Assembly: GCA_028687525.1 (NCBI GenBank)
Contig: JAQTZX010000008.1
Coordinates: forward strand, 1-18,163
Length of the DNA: 18,163 nt
Source of the DNA: Candidatus Omnitrophota bacterium
GTDB lineage: Bacteria; Omnitrophota; Gorgyraeia; Gygaellales; Profunditerraquicolaceae
Direction of reading: 5' to 3'
Shown here: one piece after another, positions 1 through 5,871 of the stretch
Layout of the letters: each line of letters starts with the position of its first letter
Numbering within the stretch: position 1 is the first letter of the stretch
Notes under the pieces: generated by a model
The model's database searches: none
What the model was told of the DNA's origin: nothing
The model's input: the letters and a program-made list of their open reading frames with translations, nothing else
Translations under genes and position numbers: made by a program

Positions 1-340
1 CCAGAAGAGTAATGCTTACAAGCAGAACCAGCAGGATATTCAGTATGACCTGTGCCAGTTCCCAAAACTCTTCCCGGGAATGTTTAACCGCGTATTCGCT
101 GAATACGGGCACAAACGCGGCATTCGCCGCGCCCTCTCCCACAAAATCGCGCAGTAGATTGGGGATTTTGAAAGCGATAACAAATGCCTGCGCATACACG
201 TACACCCCGAAAAACCGGGCAATGATGATATCCCGGATGAATCCCAGTATCCGGGAGCACAGGGTGGCAAAGCCGATTACCCCCGCGGACCTGATTAGGG
301 AACGGGAAGGCTGGTCTTGAATGGATTTATCTATTGACAT
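1..340 (-). CDS. murJ: Lipid II flippase MurJ, N-terminal part (runs off window)
   Basis: MurJ moves lipid-linked peptidoglycan precursor across the inner membrane. Reading the minus strand from the ATG at 340-338 gives about 113 residues without a stop before the window edge. The translation starts MSIDKSIQDQPSRSLIRSAG and then has the family's first helices and loop, including GFIRDIIIARFFG, AFVIAFKIPNLLRDFVGEGA and NAAFVPVFSEY. This conserved N-terminal stretch (RD..IA..FG, then A..VAF.IPN..R...GEGA....FVPV) is typical of the MviN/MurJ family. No strong Shine-Dalgarno sequence precedes the ATG. The gene is divergent from rpsT, with 78 bp between the start codons. Only the N-terminus is visible, so completeness cannot be judged. 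Confidence 0.9.
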   Translation of the reverse strand, partial: MSIDKSIQDQPSRSLIRSAGVIGFATLCSRILGFIRDIIIARFFGVYVYAQAFVIAFKIPNLLRDFVGEGAANAAFVPVFSEYAVKHSREEFWELAQVILNILLVLLVSITLL

Positions 341-369
341 ACCCGGTTAATTATGGTAATAAATATAAT
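334..369 (+). promoter_or_regulatory. Candidate promoter for rpsT
   Basis: A perfect TTGACA (334-339) is followed 17 bp later by TAATAA (357-362), a weak -10. A perfect TATAAT lies at 364-369, but 24 bp from the TTGACA. Either could be the -10. The TTGACA overlaps the first codons of murJ on the other strand. The rpsT start is at 419 with AAGGAG at 407-412. Confidence 0.5.
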
Positions 370-418
370 CGCCTGAAATAGTTATTTAACACTATCTTTT
401 AATACAAAGGAGCATTAC

Positions 419-682
419 ATGCCTAAAAGAAGAGCTGCCGTCAAAAGGATCCGCGTGGATGAAAAAAGACATGATCGGAATGTCCGTATAAAACGCGAGC
501 TTAAAAAAACCATCAAAAAATTCCTGGCCCTGGTTACGGCAAAGAATGCCGCTGAAGCCAAAACAATGCTGGTCAAGGTATATTCTTTGTTGGATAAAGC
601 CGCTAAAAAGAAAATCGTGCATATCAAATTTGCCGACCGCAGAAAATCACGGCTGGCAAAAACACTCAAGAAAACATCCTGA
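419..682 (+). CDS. rpsT: 30S ribosomal protein S20
   Basis: S20 is a primary 16S rRNA-binding protein of the small ribosomal subunit. The 87-residue product is the usual length and strongly basic. It begins MPKRRAAVKRIRVDEKRHDR and is made of helices with the S20 pattern: alternating K/R faces, a central AKNAAEAKTMLVKVYSLLDK helix, and the C-terminal KFADRRKSRLAKTLKK. The ATG at 419 is preceded by AAGGAG at 407-412, 6 bp away, which settles the start. It is the only long plus-strand protein gene in the left half. It is transcribed alone from the murJ-rpsT intergenic region and ends at a strong hairpin inside the convergent holA. Confidence 0.95.
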   Translation: MPKRRAAVKRIRVDEKRHDRNVRIKRELKKTIKKFLALVTAKNAAEAKTMLVKVYSLLDKAAKKKIVHIKFADRRKSRLAKTLKKTS

Positions 683-690
683 TCACAAGT

Positions 691-1326
691 TCAACGGTTG
701 CAAACAGTAACAATAAGTTTTTCCAAAGCACAGGCAGGTTTTAACCTGCCTGTTTTTATTTCCATATCACATGCCAGCAGAAGCTTCAGTTTCTTTTTAA
801 GATCCTGCGGACCGGCGGCATCCCGCTGCCATATATACCTCAACCCCCCCAGGATCTTCTCCGGCTTTTCCCCTTTTTTCAATAACCGGTTAAGCATACG
901 CAGGCTTTCCGCCGGATTCTTAAGCCCTATCTGCCTGTTCAAAGCAAAGGTATCAAGTATCTGTTCCTCCTGGAAACGAAAGACGTTCGCCCGCCCCGAG
1001 ATTACACTGGTGAATTCGCTCTTACGATCAAACCTGTCCATATCCAGAACAAGGACCACCTGCGGATACGGAGCTTGAACGTAGCCGGCTATAAAATCTT
1101 TGACATCGTCTTTTAAATGCCCGGCTTCTTTAATGACCACCATTCTGTACGAAGATTTAAAAGGGAGAGATTTGAGCTTTTCCTGAAGATGAATGGGCTT
1201 GATATCCCGCGCATACAAAATATCAAGATTAAAATCCCGCGTGCTTCCGGATAAAAATTTTTCTTTAAGGGCGTTGAGCTTACTGTCTTTGGCCTGATTG
1301 TCCCGGCCGGTAAAGAGGTATATCAT
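691..1326 (-). CDS. holA: DNA polymerase III delta subunit, short form (HolA-like)
   Basis: HolA (delta) opens the beta sliding clamp as part of the clamp loader. The 211-residue product starts MIYLFTGRDNQAKDSKLNAL, matching the delta N-terminus (Y.F.G.D). Residues about 52-65 (SLPFKSSYRMVVIK) match the family's 'pl.s.rrlVvvk' strand. Residues about 150-205 carry the C-terminal signatures GEKPEKILGGLRYIWQR and LLLACDMEIKTGRLKPACALEKLIV. Typical delta subunits have about 330-340 residues in three domains. Here the N-terminal domain runs almost directly into the C-terminal one, so the middle domain is reduced or missing. It starts 30 bp after lptE, the same lptE-holA order as in Escherichia coli. 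No clear Shine-Dalgarno is visible before the ATG. Confidence 0.8.
   Translation of the reverse strand: MIYLFTGRDNQAKDSKLNALKEKFLSGSTRDFNLDILYARDIKPIHLQEKLKSLPFKSSYRMVVIKEAGHLKDDVKDFIAGYVQAPYPQVVLVLDMDRFDRKSEFTSVISGRANVFRFQEEQILDTFALNRQIGLKNPAESLRMLNRLLKKGEKPEKILGGLRYIWQRDAAGPQDLKKKLKLLLACDMEIKTGRLKPACALEKLIVTVCNR
731..757 (+). terminator. Rho-independent terminator of rpsT, inside holA
   Basis: Perfect 10-bp arms CAGGCAGGTT (731-740) and AACCTGCCTG (743-752) are followed by TTTTT (753-757) on the plus strand. It lies 48 bp after the rpsT stop and within the last codons of holA on the opposite strand, where it encodes the region around KTGRLKPAC. Confidence 0.88.
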
Positions 1327-1356
1327 AGGGGAATTGCTACAGTATGCTGAAAGGCG

Positions 1357-1914
1357 TTACCAGTCTTCGACGGTGCGCTCGACGATACGGCGTGCCAGGT
1401 CATCTACCGCGTCCGTTATGGCTATACTTTCTGACTTGGTCACGAAATACGTGCTGCTGCCGGTAAAGCCGTTTTCTTCCCACACCAAGACATCGCCGTT
1501 CTTTCTGTCCACCAGCTTCAGGTTAACGGCAAGACTTAAACGGTATTCTTCCACGTCGTCGCTTTCAGTATAACGGAGGGGATCGCGGCGAAACGATATA
1601 ACTTCTCCTGTAAGTACCAAATCCGCGGTTCCTTCTTTCACGGGCTTGAGGTTCCCGTCAAAGAGATATTTATTAACCACAGTCCGGGTAACTTCGGACT
1701 CGATCATCGGCCGGTTGACCTTATATTTACTGCCGGTATCGGTTTCCAGGGTGATGTCGATTTTATTGGTAAACGGGGCTATGAATATGGTGAGATATTT
1801 GGTGGATATAAGAGAAGAACGAGTGGTATACCCGCATCCGGGCAGGCCCAAAAACATAGAACAAAAAACCGAAAATACCATCCCCCGCGTGATAACATTC
1901 AGGAATCTTTGCAT
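1357..1914 (-). CDS. lptE: LPS-assembly lipoprotein LptE
   Basis: LptE plugs the LptD barrel in the outer membrane and helps deliver lipopolysaccharide to the surface. The 185-residue product has a signal peptide ending in the lipobox LPGC (Cys27), followed by GYTTRSS. The family layout follows: TIFIAPFTNKIDIT, a TADLVLTGEVISFRRDPLRY strand, EEYRLSLAVNLKLVDRKNGD, and a C-terminal helix with AITDAVDDLARRIVE ending in W. The start is supported by GGAGG (complement of 1926-1930) 11 bp upstream of the ATG. It lies between bamD and holA on the same strand. A near-perfect hairpin in the bamD-lptE gap lies just before its ribosome binding site. The assignment rests on pattern and context, since LptE sequences diverge fast. 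Confidence 0.82.
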   Translation of the reverse strand: MQRFLNVITRGMVFSVFCSMFLGLPGCGYTTRSSLISTKYLTIFIAPFTNKIDITLETDTGSKYKVNRPMIESEVTRTVVNKYLFDGNLKPVKEGTADLVLTGEVISFRRDPLRYTESDDVEEYRLSLAVNLKLVDRKNGDVLVWEENGFTGSSTYFVTKSESIAITDAVDDLARRIVERTVEDW

Positions 1915-1943
1915 ATTCTGTATAACCTCCGTACTCTCCGTAA

Positions 1944-1976
1944 ACCCCGTTAGAGGACTTTGTCCTTTAACGGGGT
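1944..1976 (-). terminator. Long intercistronic hairpin between bamD and lptE
   Basis: The 15-bp arms 1944-1958 and 1962-1976 pair with 14 Watson-Crick pairs and one G-T, around a 3-base loop. On the minus strand the hairpin sits 5 bp after the bamD stop and about 13 bp before the lptE Shine-Dalgarno. Only TTTA follows it in that direction, so it may be a partial terminator, an mRNA-stabilising structure or a dispersed palindromic repeat. Confidence 0.5.
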
Positions 1977-1981
1977 AAAAG

Positions 1982-2935
1982 TTATTTTTTATTTTTCCCC
2001 GTATCCAGGATGTTCAGCCTCTCCATAGCCTTGGCCGCCCAGGAAGAATCGGGATAATTAGTGATGACGTTGTTATAATATATTCTCGCTGATTCAAAGA
2101 CTTTCTGCTTCTCGTAAAACAAGGCTATCGAGTAATCGCTCTCCGCTTCCCGTTCATTCAACTGCTGAATGTTTTTTTCGGCATCCCGGGAAAGAACGGC
2201 ATCAGGATGTTCACGCACAAACTCCTCAAATTTATCTTTAGCCTCTTTTGCCCCCCCTTGATCGTAATCCGGGCTCCGGGAAACGCTGGCTTTACAACTT
2301 GCTATCTGAAACCGGGCGGCCTCAACCCACTCGCTATCCGGGTAATTGCTCAACACCTTGTTAAAAGCATCTTCGGCTTCATAATATCTGCTCGCGCCCT
2401 TCAGCACCAGCCCCAATTTATACTGGGCTTTCGGCGCCAGCGGCCCATAGGTGGAATTATCCACTACTTTCTGGTATATCTCGATCGCCGGGTTCTCAAC
2501 CGGCAAAACAACCCCCATGGATTTACGCTTTACCCCGCTCATAAAAGACTCTCCGATCTTATATATCCGCTCATTAATCTCGGCAATCCTTTCGGAAAAA
2601 GGGTATTTTTCAATGACCGTTTGGAACGCCTGATAAGCCTCATAAAGTTTCCCCTGCGCTTCCTCCGTCATCCCCAGATAATACTGCGCTTCCGAAGCCT
2701 CAACGGACTTGGGATAAGTCTTAATGACCTTCTTGAGCTCACGCGCGGCGTCATCGTACTTTTTTCCGTCAAAAAAACTCTTTGCGTACTCGAATTGTTC
2801 TTTAGGCGTAGGTTTGGGTTCGGTTTTGGGATTAACGAACTTTCCGGTCTTGGGAGTCCAGATCCAGAAAGAATATGCGGGAGCCGCGGCCTGGAAACAT
2901 ACCATTAAACTGACAAGGAATATAAGCTTTTTCAT
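1982..2935 (-). CDS. bamD: BamD-like TPR protein of outer-membrane assembly
   Basis: BamD-type proteins are periplasmic TPR scaffolds that help the BamA machine insert outer-membrane barrels. The 317-residue product has an N-terminal signal peptide (MKKLIFLVSLMVCFQAAAPA) and then the aromatic segment FWIWTPKTGKFV. TPR-type repeats occur near residues 47-80 (AKSFFDGKKYDDAARELKKV), 84-117 (YYLGMTEEAQGKLYEAYQAF), 168-201 (YKLGLVLKGASRYYEAEDAF) and 268-300 (YSIALFYEKQKVFESARIYY). Each ends in a YP(D/K/F)S turn. No lipobox cysteine is visible at the mature N-terminus, unlike classical lipidated BamD. It lies between comEC and lptE, and the lptE neighbour fits an envelope role. A CpoB/YbgF-like periplasmic TPR protein is the main alternative. 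No obvious Shine-Dalgarno precedes the ATG. Confidence 0.68.
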   Translation of the reverse strand: MKKLIFLVSLMVCFQAAAPAYSFWIWTPKTGKFVNPKTEPKPTPKEQFEYAKSFFDGKKYDDAARELKKVIKTYPKSVEASEAQYYLGMTEEAQGKLYEAYQAFQTVIEKYPFSERIAEINERIYKIGESFMSGVKRKSMGVVLPVENPAIEIYQKVVDNSTYGPLAPKAQYKLGLVLKGASRYYEAEDAFNKVLSNYPDSEWVEAARFQIASCKASVSRSPDYDQGGAKEAKDKFEEFVREHPDAVLSRDAEKNIQQLNEREAESDYSIALFYEKQKVFESARIYYNNVITNYPDSSWAAKAMERLNILDTGKNKK

Positions 2936-2975
2936 AATAAGTTAATTTAACACAGGCGGCTGTCTTTGTCAATGG

Positions 2976-4340
2976 CTAAAGAGAGAAATACGCCCCGGGG
3001 ATCCGGACAAGAACGCTGTTAATATACAATAACAGGTTCACTGCCCATTCACAGGCGGAAGCAACGGAAGAAGCCCAGGGAGGAAAAACATAGTTCACCG
3101 CCAGCAGGGAAAATCCGCATAAGGTTATAAAAGAAGCTATGGGAACAATCAGGATATTGGCAAAGACGGTTACCGGGGAAAAAGTCTTAAAATAATACGC
3201 GATCAGCCCCATAGTCCCGGCCCAGGCCGAGAAAGATGTCGTAAAGGCCTCGGCAAGCACGCGCGCGAACCCTATCTTTATCTTTGTCAAACAAAAGGCG
3301 GTTCTCAACCGGGGATACAGATACACCAAAGCCATAACACTGACAAAAGAAAGCTGAAAGCTTATTTCAAACAACTGGTTAGGATCAAAAAGCAGTATCC
3401 CAAGACCGGCGGCGGCAAGCGCGTTAAAGATGTCCGGTTCCCGTTGAAACAACAGCGCGGTCAACATAAAAACAGCCATCACCGTCGCCCTCACTACCGG
3501 AGCACTGGCCCCAGTCATAAAACAGTATACTATCAGGATAGGAACAGTCAGGATAATACGAGGCATCTTCGGTACCCGCAAGACTTTCAATAACAGCATT
3601 ACCATAAAAGCCACGATACCGGCGTTAAATCCGCTCACCACCAGGATATGCACCGTGCCGGTTTTCATCATGCTCCGGTAAATGATCGGAGATACGTGCT
3701 TTTTCTCCCCCAAAACCATGGCATCCACAATACCCGCCGCGCCTGGAGGCATATGTTCGAAAATGATCCTCTCACAGGCTTCCTTTATCCTGCCGGCAAA
3801 GGCCCGCACGAAAAATATCCGGGGTTTTCCTATTTCCTGCACCCGGGAGGGGAAGGCCACCTTCATAACCAGTTCGTCATTCCGCTCAATAAGCTCCCCG
3901 GTCAGCCTCAATCTCCGGCCTGATTTAATCTCCCTGGCCCCTTTTACCGACACTAATACTTCGCCTGAACAAAAACGCCTGAAGCCGTCCGTCTCTATTG
4001 CTTCCGTTCTTAATCTGAATACCGTCCTGTTATTGACCGCTTGAGAATGGGACACCGCATCCCCTTCGAGCGCACACAACCCTTTTGTACCATAAGGGAA
4101 TTGCACGGCGATGTGGGAATTCTGCAGACTCCGTGAGTTTTTGCAATAAACCGCTCCCAGGAAGAAAATGAAAAATACCATAAATACCGAAAACATCCTT
4201 TCCCGCTTCAACATGGCAACGCTGATTACCCCAATCATCAATGCCGGCAGAAACAATACGATAAACGGCACGTTCACGCAACGCGCGGCAATGATCCCCA
4301 GAATAAATAAACCGGTAATAATGACTATCGAATGTTTCAC
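2976..4340 (-). CDS. comEC: ComEC/Rec2-type DNA uptake channel, without metallo-beta-lactamase domain
   Basis: ComEC forms the inner-membrane channel for single-stranded DNA in natural transformation. The 454-residue protein starts with hydrophobic helices (residues about 1-65). A soluble OB-like/DUF4131 region follows (about 75-170, e.g. GLCALEGDAVSH and GRRLRLTGELIE), then the multi-spanning competence domain. Family motifs are clear: GTVHILVVSGFNAGIV at 228-243, TGASAPVVRATVM at 276-288, FEISFQLSFVSV at 324-335 and FANILIVPIAS at 393-403. It stops at AYFSL with no C-terminal metallo-beta-lactamase domain; full-length ComEC is usually 600-800 residues. The GTG start (4340-4338) has GGAGG 4 bp upstream, 11 bp after the comEA stop. 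Coupling to comEA supports the DNA-uptake role. Confidence 0.88.
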   Translation of the reverse strand: MKHSIVIITGLFILGIIAARCVNVPFIVLFLPALMIGVISVAMLKRERMFSVFMVFFIFFLGAVYCKNSRSLQNSHIAVQFPYGTKGLCALEGDAVSHSQAVNNRTVFRLRTEAIETDGFRRFCSGEVLVSVKGAREIKSGRRLRLTGELIERNDELVMKVAFPSRVQEIGKPRIFFVRAFAGRIKEACERIIFEHMPPGAAGIVDAMVLGEKKHVSPIIYRSMMKTGTVHILVVSGFNAGIVAFMVMLLLKVLRVPKMPRIILTVPILIVYCFMTGASAPVVRATVMAVFMLTALLFQREPDIFNALAAAGLGILLFDPNQLFEISFQLSFVSVMALVYLYPRLRTAFCLTKIKIGFARVLAEAFTTSFSAWAGTMGLIAYYFKTFSPVTVFANILIVPIASFITLCGFSLLAVNYVFPPWASSVASACEWAVNLLLYINSVLVRIPGAYFSL

Positions 4341-4351
4341 AAAACCTCCGG

Positions 4352-4681
4352 CTATTTCACATACACCATATCCCTGATCCTTGCGAACTTACCGGCGCCT
4401 ATCCCTTTGACCTTTTTTAAATCTTCCACCTCCATAAATTTACCTTCTTGCGCACGGTAAGAGAGAATCCTGAACGCCAGTTTCTCTCCGATGCCGGGAA
4501 TGCTCATCAAAGCGTCTTTATCCGCCTCATTCAATTCTATTTTACCCAGATTGCGGGCGGAGCACGAAACCGCTTCCGCGGCCGGAAAACGCTTGACCGC
4601 GAAATTTATCCCCGTGCCGATCAATACCACGACGGCAAGAAACAGAATAACCTGACGTTCCTGGGGAGAGAAATACAGCAT
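4352..4681 (-). CDS. comEA: ComEA-type helix-hairpin-helix DNA-binding protein
   Basis: ComEA-type proteins bind incoming double-stranded DNA at the cell surface and pass it to ComEC. The 109-residue product has one N-terminal membrane segment (about 10-28, VILFLAVVVLIGTGINFAV). After a short linker come two helix-hairpin-helix motifs: IELNEADKDALMSIPGIGEK (about 48-67) and VEDLKKVKGIGAGKFARI (about 87-104). The order membrane anchor, linker, HhH pair is the ComEA layout. It lies 11 bp upstream of comEC. A copy of the transposase-associated 24-bp repeat ends only 14 bp upstream of the ATG, so its original upstream region has been replaced by the mobile element. No strong Shine-Dalgarno is visible there. 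Confidence 0.85.
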   Translation of the reverse strand: MLYFSPQERQVILFLAVVVLIGTGINFAVKRFPAAEAVSCSARNLGKIELNEADKDALMSIPGIGEKLAFRILSYRAQEGKFMEVEDLKKVKGIGAGKFARIRDMVYVK

Positions 4682-4694
4682 AGGCTTTCGTTTT

Positions 4695-4718
4695 GGGGTC
4701 GCGTCTTTACACTTGACA
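4695..4718 (+). repeat. 24-bp terminal repeat, left copy
   Basis: It begins GGGGTCGCGTCTTTACA and ends TTGACA. It differs from the two right copies at one base (C instead of T at 4712). On the minus strand it encodes the last codons of the transposase (C-Q-V-stop) and ends 14 bp upstream of the comEA start. Confidence 0.85.
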
Positions 4719-5663
4719 CTCGACTATTTCTGTTTCCAACTCTAGGAGAAGCTTCGCCATGACTTTATCATTTTCTCTTCTCATCTCTATCCGTCTCCAT
4801 ATTTGACTCACCGCTGAATATTGTATCCCTCCATAAAAATCCGCTATCTCATTAAGCGTCTTTTGCGTATATTTACGCGAAAGATAGATCGATAAACTGC
4901 GTCTAAGCTTTTTATCGTTATTAATTCGTCTCTCTACAATAGCTTTTATCTGCTCCATCGAAGTATCTTTCCTTGCTTTAAACTGCCTTAGTACGGGGAA
5001 CTCCGGCTCAGCCTTCCTCGGATTAATAAATTTTTCTTTTATAGATGTAAAAAAATCTTTACTGCCTATCAAGAAGCCATCCTTGGTATTTTGGTCCAGG
5101 ATTTCTTTTTCTTTACCGATATTTCCCATGACAAATTGCTTATACAAATTTTTGGCTTCCGAAGTTTTTTCACTAAACATTGAAAGGATATAACCGGTAT
5201 TAAGCCAGTGCGGAGCTTCGATATTCGACACAAACGCGTTATAACTGGAATATGTATATTCTTCGGGAGATCGCACAATCCCGGCTCTGACAGGATTTAA
5301 ATGTATATAGCATGATACATAATGCAGATACCCATCTTGTTCAACAAGCGGCGCTTTGAATCTGCCTTGATAAAGCGGCCCTGTCCGTTTATACTTGGTG
5401 TTAAAATATGCGACATATGCGGTATCAATGTAATGCATGATCTTGCTGAGCGGCGCGGATGGAGTCTCAACAATTAAATGGTAATGATTATCCATAAGGA
5501 CGTACGAATGAAAGACCGCCCCATAGGAAAGATGGGCGGCATTAAGGTAAGAGAGAAACCTATCCTTGTCCTTATCTGAAGCAAAGATGTTTTTTCTTTC
5601 AATGCCTCTCTGGATTGCATGGTAAAATGCGCCAGGGAATTCTATTCTTAATTGACGCGCCAT
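4707..5663 (-). CDS. REP-associated tyrosine transposase (Y1/HUH family)
   Basis: This is a single-strand DNA transposase of the IS200-like/RAYT group, which nicks DNA through a tyrosine. The 318-residue protein starts MARQLRIEFPGAFYHAIQRG, the family's classic N-terminus. It has the metal-binding HYH at residues 60-62 (VLMDNHYHLIVETP), then TGPLYQGRFKA (about 94-104) and YLHYVSCYIHLNPVRAG (112-128), which contains the candidate catalytic tyrosines. A C-terminal DnaA-like helix-turn-helix (about 255-290, TLNEIADFYGGIQYSAVSQI) follows. The frame is open 32 codons further upstream, but those codons read through the 24-bp repeat, so the ATG at 5663 is preferred. Its stop (TAA) lies inside the left repeat copy. 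It appears intact. Confidence 0.9.
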   Translation of the reverse strand: MARQLRIEFPGAFYHAIQRGIERKNIFASDKDKDRFLSYLNAAHLSYGAVFHSYVLMDNHYHLIVETPSAPLSKIMHYIDTAYVAYFNTKYKRTGPLYQGRFKAPLVEQDGYLHYVSCYIHLNPVRAGIVRSPEEYTYSSYNAFVSNIEAPHWLNTGYILSMFSEKTSEAKNLYKQFVMGNIGKEKEILDQNTKDGFLIGSKDFFTSIKEKFINPRKAEPEFPVLRQFKARKDTSMEQIKAIVERRINNDKKLRRSLSIYLSRKYTQKTLNEIADFYGGIQYSAVSQIWRRIEMRRENDKVMAKLLLELETEIVECQV

Positions 5664-5686
5664 AGGAATAAGGTATTTGGAAAAAG

Positions 5687-5710
5687 TGTCAAATGTAAAG
5701 ACGCGACCCC
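5687..5710 (-). repeat. 24-bp terminal repeat, inner right copy
   Basis: Same 24 bases as 5848-5871 and inverted relative to 4695-4718. It lies 23 bp upstream of the transposase ATG, in its leader. Confidence 0.85.
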
Positions 5711-5772
5711 TATATATGCCTTCACTATAATAGACGTTCGAAAATACGAAATCTAACAAGCTTTTTTAAAAA

Positions 5773-5804
5773 ATAAGGGCAGGAGTTAAACATCCTGCCC
5801 TTAT
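5773..5804 (-). terminator. Rho-independent terminator after dus
   Basis: Perfect 12-bp arms ATAAGGGCAGGA (5773-5784) and TCCTGCCCTTAT (5793-5804) surround an 8-base loop. On the minus strand a run of T follows (complement of the A run at 5768-5773). It lies 45 bp after the dus stop and between the two right repeat copies, so it may have arrived with the mobile element. Confidence 0.85.
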
Positions 5805-5847
5805 CTCTTTTCTGATAGGAAAATTAGCTATTGTATAAAACGGCAAC

Positions 5848-5871
5848 TGTCAAATGTAAAGACGCGACCCC
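5848..5871 (-). repeat. 24-bp terminal repeat, outer right copy (forms the dus 3' end)
   Basis: Identical to 5687-5710. Read on the minus strand it supplies the last six residues of dus (GSRLYI) and its TGA stop. Confidence 0.85.

Larger units (their letters stand above)
4695..5871 (-). mobile_element. REP-associated Y1 transposase element with 24-bp terminal repeats
   Basis: A single-gene element is bounded on the left by a 24-bp repeat (4695-4718, plus orientation, beginning GGGGTCGCGTCTTTACA). On the right are two inverted copies, 5687-5710 and 5848-5871. The right pair encloses a perfect 12-bp terminator hairpin. The transposase lies between the left copy and the inner right copy. The arrangement fits REP-associated tyrosine transposases (RAYTs) of the IS200/IS605 superfamily. 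Either right copy could be the true end. The outer copy forms the 3' end of dus, which suggests insertion at the dus tail. Confidence 0.75.

Noticed and set aside
5664..5759. A 32-codon N-terminal extension of the transposase
   Set aside because: The extra codons read through the 24-bp repeat and are not family-like; MARQLRIEFPGAFYH is the standard family start.
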